DNA of 33,905 nucleotides from a bacterium UBA4637 (GTDB lineage Bacteria > Bacteroidota > Bacteroidia > Bacteroidales > Bacteroidaceae): contig DHMR01000096.1 in the NCBI GenBank assembly GCA_002405875.1, positions 35,392 to 69,296 of the forward strand. Reading direction: 5' to 3'. Below are positions 7,985-15,401 of the stretch, in pieces. Each line of letters starts with the position of its first letter. Position 1 is the stretch's first letter. The notes under the pieces were generated by a model that ran no database searches, was not told the DNA's origin, and saw only the letters and a list, made by a program, of their open reading frames with translations. A program made the position numbers and the translations under genes.

Positions 7985-8843
7985 GAAAGCCTTTCATCTG
8001 AGTGTCTCGCTTGAGATGAATCATGCTGTTGTTATCGCTCACGACATAGGATCCCGCATGCACAACCTTTGGCAGATAAGAGCCGAAGAAAGTCATGTCG
8101 CCGATGGAATACTGAGGGGATTCTGATGTAGCCCAGTCACTTTTCTGCACCCAGTCGAAGACATACGGGCTGCTGCCGTCCGCCACTTGAGCGGGTTTGA
8201 TGATGCAAGGCATACCCGCCTCGATGCCCTGTTGCTGCTTGAAGTTGATTCTCATGTTCTCGCTCGAACTGTCGAAGGCACTGAAGCCAGCCACGAGGGT
8301 ACCTTCGCCCCATGTATTCCTCACCTGTTCGTCGGACAGAGAGAAGGGTAGGCAGAGGGTGTTCCATTCGTTGGCATAAAGTTTTCGTGTGAGACTCACT
8401 TTCGTATATGGCTTCACGATGTCGGTCAGGGAAAAAGATGTGGATGCTTCATCCAAGGAAATCTCCTGGCGGTCCAAGGCATCCGGCGATACCAGCCAAA
8501 GTCCCGATGAGAAATCGACCGATGGCTCGGCGTAAGTACTTGCTACTGTACCGTTGTTGGCAGAACCATCGTTGGCGTACAGGAAAGAAGTGGCGTAAGC
8601 GTCTGGATTCTGATAGCCGATGACGTACAGGCCTGTGCTGGCATCTACGTTTTTCAACGTCCACGTTTTCTTTGGATGGTTGTCATCGTCCAAACGTCCG
8701 GTTCCATCTTTGGCTTCCGTCAAAGTGATGGGTGAGGGGGTGAAGGATAGAGACACACCTTTGTCGTCGATATGGAGATATTGATGAGACGAGAAGTTGA
8801 AGATATAGAAGGTGCTCATCAATAATGTGTAGAAACTGTTCAT
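7956..8843 (-). CDS. Truncated Prevotella-type surface-protein fragment, probable pseudogene
   Basis: This 295-residue ORF looks like an inner piece of a large secreted Prevotella protein. It has the FYIFNFSSHQYL motif near residue 12, similar to IFLFYNVGTGKFL in the 1506-residue protein of this window. It has ANEWNTLCLPFSLSDEQV near residue 157, comparable to PNQWNTIMLPVGLTKEQY there, and a C-terminal MKGFRGYF, comparable to KGFRCWF there. It lacks a clear signal peptide and the C-terminal sorting domain that normally follows the GFRGYF motif. Instead the ORF stops (SDSDP) and a LacZ-domain frame continues in +1. Its start is 15 nt after the stop of the 61-residue peptide gene, so both are likely on one mRNA. 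It is probably a remnant or a recombinant chimera rather than an exported protein. Confidence 0.55.
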   Translation of the reverse strand: MNSFYTLLMSTFYIFNFSSHQYLHIDDKGVSLSFTPSPITLTEAKDGTGRLDDDNHPKKTWTLKNVDASTGLYVIGYQNPDAYATSFLYANDGSANNGTVASTYAEPSVDFSSGLWLVSPDALDRQEISLDEASTSFSLTDIVKPYTKVSLTRKLYANEWNTLCLPFSLSDEQVRNTWGEGTLVAGFSAFDSSSENMRINFKQQQGIEAGMPCIIKPAQVADGSSPYVFDWVQKSDWATSESPQYSIGDMTFFGSYLPKVVHAGSYVVSDNNSMIHLKRDTQMKGFRGYFSDSDP

Positions 8844-8858
8844 ATAGGATGTTTTGGT

Positions 8859-9044
8859 TTAGTCTTCCCAGCCTATCGTAGAGGAGTGCTGTTTTGATCT
8901 GATTTCCGTCTCTTTGCTTTCGTCTTCCTCTTGAACGTCGAAAGTCGGATTAGCATTGTTGCTGCTAGGGCTATTCTCCATGAAAGCATAATCCATACTG
9001 ATTTCCTTGACCTTCATGGAAGGTTTCTTGTAAATTTTTCTCAT
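8859..9044 (-). CDS. Short acidic peptide with N-terminal K-x-Y-x-x-P motif
   Basis: This 61-residue ORF begins MRKIYKKPSMKVKEISMDYA and continues with a Ser/Asn and Glu/Asp-rich part ending TIGWED. It has no signal peptide and no membrane helix. The N-terminal pattern (basic start, Tyr, Pro, then alternating Val/Ile) is shared with another 61-residue ORF in this window at 10274-10459 and with many short, uncharacterised Bacteroidales ORFs. It directly precedes the surface-protein fragment (15 nt). Two imperfect 27-bp tandem repeats lie in its upstream region (9058-9111). The function is unknown. A leader or precursor peptide role is only an idea, and no maturation enzyme is nearby. Confidence 0.55.
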   Translation of the reverse strand: MRKIYKKPSMKVKEISMDYAFMENSPSSNNANPTFDVQEEDESKETEIRSKQHSSTIGWED

Positions 9045-9057
9045 TGTTTTTTTACGA

Positions 9058-9111
9058 TAAAACTATTTTGTGTAATTATGTTACTAAAACTATTTAGCGT
9101 AATCGCATAAC
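9058..9111. repeat. Two adjacent imperfect 27-bp direct repeats
   Basis: Units 9058-9084 and 9085-9111 both start TAAAACTATTT and both contain GTAAT and a final AC, with about eight differences. They lie directly upstream of the 61-residue peptide gene on the minus strand, where a promoter is expected, so they may be regulator-binding sites. Confidence 0.55.
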
Positions 9112-9115
9112 AAAT

Positions 9116-9155
9116 TTTATCCCCTCATGAGTCACAAGCCACATGAGGGGATAAA
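9116..9155. terminator. Terminator hairpin after the Rpn-family gene
   Basis: A 14-bp perfect inverted repeat is formed by TTTATCCCCTCATG (9116-9129) and CATGAGGGGATAAA (9142-9155), with a 12-nt loop. The A/T-rich arm bases can act as the U-tract in either direction. It lies 26 nt after the stop at 9181 on the minus strand. Confidence 0.65.
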
Positions 9156-9180
9156 TTTGTTGTTGGGCTTATGCTAACAC

Positions 9181-10122
9181 TTATTGGTTAGCTTCGTCCT
9201 TGATTCTCAAAACCTCGTCGAGAGAAAGCTGAGTGCCAGAGGCCACTTGCTCTGGGGTGAAGCCCATGCCGAAAAGACGCTTGGCGATGTCGACTTTCTC
9301 TTCAGCTCTGCCTTTTGCCATGCCTTCGGCTCTGCCTTTTGCCATGCCTTCGGCTCTGCCTTTTGCCATGCCTTCGGCTCTGCCTTCAGCTAGTGCTTTC
9401 TTTCTTCTCTTAAGTTCGAATTGGCGTGTAGCATAAAGGTCGCGCATAATCTTGATGTCCTCCTCGTACATCTCTTGCTCTTCCGGGCTAAGGGTTCTCA
9501 GGTCGCTGATGGCAGCCAACTTCTTGAAAACAGGATACTTGTCAATGAATGGCATTTCTTCAAAATTACTCATATTTCTTAAAATATAAATCCAACATTT
9601 GAATATGTCATCTTTGCATTCCTCCTCAGTCGTTTCCTCGAAGAGGGGAAGCTGTAGATATACAATTCTCATTTTATCGTTCTCTTGCTTGCCTGTCTCT
9701 AGATTGCACAGGCCCAAGTCTGTACGGAATTTCTTCGCCAGACCTTCCTCGGCGACGAAATCCATGAAGCACACTGTATAGACAGGAGCTAGATGGAAGT
9801 TCCATCTTCCTTTCAAGCCTTGCCCTACGATAGCCTTGGCGGAGTAGAAGATGGCTCTGTCCACAAAGTATTCTTGCTCCTTCTTCTGCATCTCAACGAT
9901 GACATGTCGTCCGTCGTTGGTCTTGCACTTCACGTCGAAGATGACACCTCTCTCATCTTCGTGTTGCTTGGTTTGTTCGGTTTTCTCGAACTTGACATCT
10001 GTGATTGTCAACTCGCCTTTGAACAGTCCGTTGAGGAATGTGATGAGGCATTCTTTCGTGTCGTCGGAACCGAATATGCGCTTGAACGCCCAGTCCGCAC
10101 GAGGGTCAATGAATTTTCCCAT
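9181..10122 (-). CDS. Rpn/PD-(D/E)XK-family nuclease (transposase_31-like)
   Basis: This 313-residue protein belongs to the family annotated as 'Rpn family recombination-promoting nuclease / PD-(D/E)XK nuclease family transposase'. It starts with the typical IDPRADWAFKRIFG. The nuclease core is seen as an Asp in the strand VIFDVKCKTNDGRHVIVEMQ, where the ExQ element is the catalytic part of the PD-(D/E)XK fold. YFVDRAIFYSAKAIVGQ and the FMDFV region follow. The C-terminus holds a charged helix with three exact RAEGMAKG units encoded by 24-bp tandem repeats (9305-9376), and then a domain with GFTPEQVASGTQLSLDEVLRI, a feature common to this family. Such proteins cleave DNA and promote RecA-independent recombination in E. 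coli. A consensus promoter (10209-10240) precedes it and a terminator follows, so it is a single-gene unit. Confidence 0.88.
   Translation of the reverse strand: MGKFIDPRADWAFKRIFGSDDTKECLITFLNGLFKGELTITDVKFEKTEQTKQHEDERGVIFDVKCKTNDGRHVIVEMQKKEQEYFVDRAIFYSAKAIVGQGLKGRWNFHLAPVYTVCFMDFVAEEGLAKKFRTDLGLCNLETGKQENDKMRIVYLQLPLFEETTEEECKDDIFKCWIYILRNMSNFEEMPFIDKYPVFKKLAAISDLRTLSPEEQEMYEEDIKIMRDLYATRQFELKRRKKALAEGRAEGMAKGRAEGMAKGRAEGMAKGRAEEKVDIAKRLFGMGFTPEQVASGTQLSLDEVLRIKDEANQ
9305..9386. repeat. 24-bp tandem repeats inside the Rpn-family gene
   Basis: Three identical 24-bp units (9305-9328, 9329-9352, 9353-9376) and a 10-bp partial unit (9377-9386) encode the in-frame RAEGMAKG repeat of the C-terminal helix. 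Since 24 is a multiple of three, gain or loss of a unit would change helix length without a frameshift. Confidence 0.9.
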
Positions 10123-10208
10123 ATTGATTTGTAATTCTTAGTTTCCAGCATACTTGTCAAGTCTTGGCTCTCATCGGCGTAACTTGAATCGCTGATGCCT
10201 TTCGTTGG

Positions 10209-10240
10209 CAAAATTAAGCATTTATTTCCTAACTTCCAAA
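10209..10240 (-). promoter_or_regulatory. Promoter of the Rpn-family gene
   Basis: On the minus strand TTTG (10237-10240), a 20-bp spacer and TAATTTTG (10209-10216) match the consensus. The transcript would start near 10202, about 80 nt before the start codon, so the gene is not dependent on the upstream peptide gene. Confidence 0.7.
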
Positions 10241-10273
10241 CATTTGGGCAAGTATTTGACGAGGGGTGGAAAA

Positions 10274-10459
10274 TTATTCTATCTCGAAATCTGAATGCCA
10301 AGTATTGTCATTGTACTTTTCGTTGTCATACTCTATTTGATCTTTCTTGTCCTCCTTGTCCAATACTTGAATCGTTTTACTTGCTCCGATAGTATCCAGC
10401 AACTCTTCGGCATCTATGACATGGATGCGTATCTCTGGACATGTATACATCTTTTTCAT
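10274..10459 (-). CDS. Short acidic peptide with N-terminal K-x-Y-x-x-P motif
   Basis: This 61-residue ORF begins MKKMYTCPEIRIHVIDAEEL, continues with an acidic, Asp/Lys/Asn-rich part and ends DFEIE. It has the same length and the same N-terminal layout as the ORF at 8859-9044: a basic start, Tyr at position 5, Pro at position 8, then alternating hydrophobic residues. The rest differs. It lies 88 nt downstream of the 1506-residue secreted protein on the same strand with no obvious terminator between them, so the two may share a transcript. No enzyme for peptide maturation is nearby. The function is unknown and the coding status rests on the shared pattern and the intact frame. Confidence 0.5.
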   Translation of the reverse strand: MKKMYTCPEIRIHVIDAEELLDTIGASKTIQVLDKEDKKDQIEYDNEKYNDNTWHSDFEIE

Positions 10460-10547
10460 TTTCTTCTTATTGTTAATCTTTTTCTTTACTTATATGATAT
10501 ATCTAGCTGTAAGGTAAGTCTTTACTTGATCTCTGTCTCCGATTGAT

Positions 10548-13500
10548 TTAATCCTTGACGATCTTCTTGCCGTTCACGATGTATATTCCCTTTGGCAGGC
10601 CCTCCAGCGAGGTCGTGTTGCGACGCATCAACTGACCGTTGATATTGTACACGCCATTCGTATAGCGATCGAGAAGAGTGATGCCTTCGTCATTGCTCAT
10701 GATTTGGTCGATGCCTGTTGTCATCTCTACACCGTCAAGACACACGAATGGTTTCGCGTCAGCGCTGACAGTCCCTGGACGGGTGTATTGGAACCAGCAT
10801 CGGAATCCCTTGGATGTGGCGCCACCTCCCAGATAATACAACTTGTTGCCACTCATCGTATAAGAGTCAGCCATTGGCGAGCGCTTGTCGTCATCCTTGT
10901 CTATAAGTACCTTTTTGCCATTATCCACCGTAAAGTTCTTGGCCAAGTGACCATAGGCGGTCATCGTACCGTTTTCGTTGGCGATCTGCCCCGTGATGGC
11001 ATAGTTGTATTGGATGCCGTTCTTGTCTGCCTGAGTCTTCATGTCCTTGAAGTCCCAATGTGAGCCGAAGGTGCTGGAGATGTCGTCCGTGCTCTTGACG
11101 ATGCCTTCCACCATGTCGATGTTGTCTATCAGGAAGTATGGCTTACCTGTGCCACCCGCCGTCTTTTCCACATATTTTTTGCCTTCGCTCTCCCACGTGT
11201 AGAGATGAGCCGTATATTCATCGGTAGCACCACCATTGGCCATGCTTGGCTTGATGATGTAGGGTGTCATTGGCTTCAGCCAATACTGCTTGTCGTAGGT
11301 CACGTTTGTGTTCTTATCCGTATATTGCTCCTCGCTGGTCACAGTCTTGAACTGAATCTCGTTCTCGGTCAGCTTGTATAGCTCGGCAAGGGGAGCTGGA
11401 TTGCCGTTGGCATCGCTGAATGCCTTGTCGTATTGCTCCTTGGTCAAACCTACTGGCAGCATGATGGTGTTCCACTGGTTAGGCGTGAAGGTACGAGTCA
11501 GGTACAACTTCTTGTTGATGGTCTTGCCGTCCACCTCACCACTTCTGTACTTATGGATGGTCTTGTCGAGGTGGTCAACGTTTTCGTCGTTCTCGTCGAG
11601 AATCAAGTAGGGTTCACCATCGTTACCGCCATAGAGTAAATGGAAGTTGTCAAACACGGTCCACTCTACGCTTGTTTCCGGAGTTGAGGTCGCCCCAGTG
11701 GACGTTGATGCCGCCTTAGCCAAGTCTGTCATGCCTCCGTTGTTGTCGAAGAGAATGCCAAATTCCACATCCATCTTGTTGTCATTCGCCTTCAGTACGT
11801 CTGGGTCGATGAAGAACACCACCTGACTGTTGAGCTTCTTGACATTTTCCTTGCCATTAGGCGCGTTCTTGTCGTTCATCATCACGAGGGCGTTGTACAT
11901 CGGCATGTTGTTGTCGTACGGCCAAGTCTTGTTGGTTTGTATGGCTTGATACTCCTCTGTGCTCAAGACATGGAGCGGACTTTCCACGATGTTGTCTTCG
12001 GTGCCAAATTTCGCGTAAAGGCGTGCGCCTACAGTCGTCAGACCGCCGCAGTTGATGGCATACCAACCCGGGTAGGTGAGGGACACCTTCTGATAGAACG
12101 TACCTTGCGCAGCTCCTTTCACTGACACTCCCATGTATCGAGCGTGATTGCTGGCATGCTCGTTGTTGGCGGTCGTGGACGTTCCATCATCCTTGGTGTA
12201 GTCGGCATCGCTCAGCGACTTCTTGTTATAGTCGTCGTAACCGATTTGGTAGGTACCGCTCCAATCACTGCTCAGTTTCCAGTTGGATAGGTCGGAACTC
12301 AATCTAGAGAATTCTGGGTCTCTGAGCGTGAAGGAGAGGTCGAACATCTGGCTCATCTCGGTGTTGGCAGCCTTGAAGAGATTGTAGTATTCTTCCACGT
12401 TGATGATTTTCCAGTAGCCCAAGTCCGCCTGGGAAGGCTCCGTGGTGAGCACGTCTACGTCGGTCAAATCCATGCCTGTCGTGGATGTGTCGGTCTTGAT
12501 GCCACCGCCATAGTTTTCCAAGCTGTTGCTGTATACTTGCTCGGAAGTGGCCTGGAGGTAGAATTTACCCGATTCCTCTTTGTAACTAAACTTGTCGGAG
12601 CCTTTCTCACCTGTTCGATAAGGTACCTTCACGCCATTCATGCTGAGGTAAATCTTGTAGATGTTTTCCTGGCCATCCACTTTTTCGAAATACCACTGCG
12701 AAGCATTGAAGGATGCCGATGCGCCTACCTCTTCCTGTGGCAGGGCACGGTCGGCGAACAGACCGCAGTTGCCCCAGCCTTCGTTGTTGCTTAGATATGG
12801 AGCCCAGCCGAAGAATGGCCCTTGGTTCTTCTTGTCGTAAGACTCTTGCAAGAAAGGAGAGGAGATGAACAATGGGAATATCTTCTCGCCTTGGCTTTCC
12901 ACGGTGTAGAGGTAGCCATTGCTGGAAGCCTTGATGCCGTGTGCGTTAGTGTCGTCGCTGTCTGCGATGACATATTTGTTGTCGTCGTCCAAGGCGAGGA
13001 TTTTGTCGCCGATCTCCTTGAATCTCACGATGTCGCCCGCTTTGTCCTTATCGTATGGAATGGTTGGCATCGGGTCGATGGCAGGATACATGTCCTTGTC
13101 GTTGATGGTGAGTCCGTTCTTGCTCAGTATCACGTGCATGATGGCTTTTCCATCTTTGTCTTTCTTCACTGTAAAGGCGCGCTTGTAGTCATCCGAGTGG
13201 TCCTTGTTGACATATACCACATAGAGGTTGTTGTCGGTCCAATCCAAGTTGCGGAGATAGATGTGGATGTTGTTGGCATTGCTTGCGTCTCCCTGTCCCC
13301 ACTTGTCGATTTGGTCGCCGATGGAGAGGATGTTCTCCTTGGCATTCTGACAGGTGGAGAGGTCGATGTATGCCTCCAAGTACTGGTTTTTCGTATAGTC
13401 GAGGGTAATGTCGTTCTGGAAGACCTCGCCCTGGTTCTTCTTGTTGCTGACGAGCTCGGTAGTCTTCGGCGTAAAGTCGCTGTATGTCAAGGAGCTGATG

Positions 13501-15068
13501 GTAGCGTTGCTTCTGACCGTTCCTTCTTGGCTTCCTACCGAGTAAGATGGGGTCTCGTTGACCAAGTAATTTAAAATGGTGTTAAACTTGTTGGCGTCTT
13601 TCGATACAAATTTCTCGTCATTGATATACAGTCCGTCTGCCGACAGGTCTATCTGGAGGGTGGTGGACGTTAATTTCACCGTTTGTTGGGTATAGCATTC
13701 CGTTCCCGTACCTGCGTTGCATGCAGCATCGACATAAAGGGAGCCTGACTGGTAGTAAAAATGAATATTATAGGATGGGGTTTGCTTGTCCACCTTGTTA
13801 CCCCATTCGCTGATGTAGGTACCCACGGACAGGATGTTCTCCTTGCCTTTGTTTTGGCAGGTGCTCAAGTCGATGGTGGCATGGAGCGGATGAAAGCTCA
13901 GGTTGCCATCTACGGTGCTGACAAACTTTTTGTCACTGCCAGCCACATGAGAGATGTCTTTGCGCTCTTCGTGTGCTTCCTGAATCTGGATGGAATTATA
14001 AGTGGCATAAGAGCGAGTATCTCCCTGTTTGCTGCCCACCTGCAGATTGCTCAGCGCCAAGAATGGCTTGAGAGGGCTGTCGTAGCTGCCGCTGGTCTCA
14101 CCCGGTCTGCATTCCACGCCATTCACCTTGATGCTTCCTTTGGAAATGACGATGTTGGCGATGCTTCCGTTGCTGATTGTCACCACTTTTTTGTGGGAGG
14201 CTTGCTTCCAGTCTTTGCTTAGGCAGTCTACCGTTATTTCATAAACGCCAGCGCTTGTCTTGGAGGCATAGAAATGCAAGTCGGTTACGCTTCCGTCACT
14301 TTTCCATTCGGATATGTTGGAACCCAAGGAAAGGATGTTTTCTATCTTTCCATCCCTGCCTCCTTGGGTACCATGGTCGTATGTCTCCTTTACATCTTTC
14401 AAGTCGATTTCTGCCTCTATGCGTTGGGAGTTGAAGTCGATGGATTGGTTGTCTGACATGTCGATGGCATTGCCTGTGCCTTGCGTGCCTTCTGTACACA
14501 AAGACTTGTAAGTGTTGTTCGAGGTGTTGACCAGACGCACATAGTTGTATTTCACATAACTCAACAGGCTTCCCTGTTTGGCACCTATCTGGTACTTGCC
14601 AAGGGTGAAGAAATCATAAGCGAAGGTACCTTCATCGGCAAAAGACTCGGGATAGCGCACGTATACCCACTGGTTGGGAACATAGGTCTCGTTTCTGCGC
14701 TGGAGCCAGAAAGGACGTGGCACGTCGCTCAGTACGGCGTGTGTACCCCAGTAGCTACCCACGTTGAGAAATTTGCCTGTGCCTACGTTGTAGAACAAGA
14801 ATATTTTCTTAGGTCCCCAAGGTCGACCTGTGGTAACATAGTCCTTGTAGTGGTCATAGTCGATTGGCTTGCCTTTTAGCTCCTTGATGTTAGCTGGTAT
14901 GGCTGCCGAGGCAGTGGAGGTGCTGCTCTCAAAATAAGTGGTTTGCGCCGCTACTTCGTGCGCATACGAAAATGTCAGGAAAACGGCCAGGGCGCATGTC
15001 CAGGCTGCTCTCTTCTGCTTTCGTTGGGTTTGTCTTGTCCTGATACAAGGGGTTCTGAAATCTTTCAT
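10548..15068 (-). CDS. Large secreted repeat protein with T9SS-like C-terminal sorting domain
   Basis: This 1506-residue protein has a signal peptide (basic residues up to about 20, a hydrophobic core, cleavage near HEVAAQ at 37-42). The N-terminal part holds a IFLFYNVGTGKFLNVGS motif (about 89-105), a carbohydrate- or ligand-binding-like segment seen in many Prevotella surface proteins. Three related modules follow at about 215-363, 395-530 and 563-665. Each has DLSTCQN or a similar start, ENILS(V/L/I)G, a strand-rich middle, and the first two end in VGS(K/Q)xGxxRSxAT. A long Asp/Lys-rich middle and a PNQWNTIMLPVGLTKEQ segment come later. The last 58 residues (TGIDQI...GVYNINGQLM...GIYIVNGKKIVKD) look like a type A sorting domain of the type IX secretion system. 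The protein is probably displayed on or released from the cell surface. The ligand is unknown. Confidence 0.85.
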   Translation of the reverse strand: MKDFRTPCIRTRQTQRKQKRAAWTCALAVFLTFSYAHEVAAQTTYFESSTSTASAAIPANIKELKGKPIDYDHYKDYVTTGRPWGPKKIFLFYNVGTGKFLNVGSYWGTHAVLSDVPRPFWLQRRNETYVPNQWVYVRYPESFADEGTFAYDFFTLGKYQIGAKQGSLLSYVKYNYVRLVNTSNNTYKSLCTEGTQGTGNAIDMSDNQSIDFNSQRIEAEIDLKDVKETYDHGTQGGRDGKIENILSLGSNISEWKSDGSVTDLHFYASKTSAGVYEITVDCLSKDWKQASHKKVVTISNGSIANIVISKGSIKVNGVECRPGETSGSYDSPLKPFLALSNLQVGSKQGDTRSYATYNSIQIQEAHEERKDISHVAGSDKKFVSTVDGNLSFHPLHATIDLSTCQNKGKENILSVGTYISEWGNKVDKQTPSYNIHFYYQSGSLYVDAACNAGTGTECYTQQTVKLTSTTLQIDLSADGLYINDEKFVSKDANKFNTILNYLVNETPSYSVGSQEGTVRSNATISSLTYSDFTPKTTELVSNKKNQGEVFQNDITLDYTKNQYLEAYIDLSTCQNAKENILSIGDQIDKWGQGDASNANNIHIYLRNLDWTDNNLYVVYVNKDHSDDYKRAFTVKKDKDGKAIMHVILSKNGLTINDKDMYPAIDPMPTIPYDKDKAGDIVRFKEIGDKILALDDDNKYVIADSDDTNAHGIKASSNGYLYTVESQGEKIFPLFISSPFLQESYDKKNQGPFFGWAPYLSNNEGWGNCGLFADRALPQEEVGASASFNASQWYFEKVDGQENIYKIYLSMNGVKVPYRTGEKGSDKFSYKEESGKFYLQATSEQVYSNSLENYGGGIKTDTSTTGMDLTDVDVLTTEPSQADLGYWKIINVEEYYNLFKAANTEMSQMFDLSFTLRDPEFSRLSSDLSNWKLSSDWSGTYQIGYDDYNKKSLSDADYTKDDGTSTTANNEHASNHARYMGVSVKGAAQGTFYQKVSLTYPGWYAINCGGLTTVGARLYAKFGTEDNIVESPLHVLSTEEYQAIQTNKTWPYDNNMPMYNALVMMNDKNAPNGKENVKKLNSQVVFFIDPDVLKANDNKMDVEFGILFDNNGGMTDLAKAASTSTGATSTPETSVEWTVFDNFHLLYGGNDGEPYLILDENDENVDHLDKTIHKYRSGEVDGKTINKKLYLTRTFTPNQWNTIMLPVGLTKEQYDKAFSDANGNPAPLAELYKLTENEIQFKTVTSEEQYTDKNTNVTYDKQYWLKPMTPYIIKPSMANGGATDEYTAHLYTWESEGKKYVEKTAGGTGKPYFLIDNIDMVEGIVKSTDDISSTFGSHWDFKDMKTQADKNGIQYNYAITGQIANENGTMTAYGHLAKNFTVDNGKKVLIDKDDDKRSPMADSYTMSGNKLYYLGGGATSKGFRCWFQYTRPGTVSADAKPFVCLDGVEMTTGIDQIMSNDEGITLLDRYTNGVYNINGQLMRRNTTSLEGLPKGIYIVNGKKIVKD

Positions 15069-15194
15069 CTACTTTTACGAGTTTACGTTCTACTTACAAG
15101 TCGTCACCCTTCCGGGATCTGTAATTATAGAGTATAGTTTACTATTAGTTGATAATTATACGATCGACATGCTATGATAAGATGCGTCCTATTG

Positions 15195-15227
15195 CAAAGG
15201 TACGACAATCGCATGAAAATCCCGAAA
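15195..15227 (-). promoter_or_regulatory. Putative promoter of the large secreted-protein gene
   Basis: The -7 element TACCTTTG (15195-15202, minus strand) is perfect. A weak -33 (TTTC, 15224-15227) is 21 bp upstream. A run of eight C (15245-15252) lies 17 bp further upstream. The predicted leader is about 120 nt. Confidence 0.5.
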
Positions 15228-15401
15228 CGTACTTCTTTGAGTTACCCCCCCCATTGAGACGAATACTCGCCAATTAGTAATATTTAACTTTTTACGTGTG
15301 GCTTCCCAACAGATTTCTTCGACAAAACGGCTGATTCCTACGACCAATCACCCAAATATCTCCTTGACCTAAGTCAAGTATATTTTCTCATATTTGATAT
15401 A
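15228..15401. other. Intergenic stretch between the secreted-protein promoter and rep
   Basis: The stretch holds a C8 homopolymer (15245-15252) and a 6-bp inverted repeat with a 4-nt loop (CTTGAC 15363-15368, GTCAAG 15373-15378) about 24 nt after the stop of rep. The hairpin is not followed by a clear T-run. Nothing else recognisable was seen. Confidence 0.5.

Noticed and set aside
7956..7993. Programmed +1 frameshift joining the two ORFs
   Set aside because: No known slippery signal is seen at the CCA-TGA junction, and both halves lack essential parts, so decay or recombination explains it better.
9305..9386. CRISPR-like array
   Set aside because: The 24-bp units are contiguous without spacers and encode an in-frame peptide repeat.
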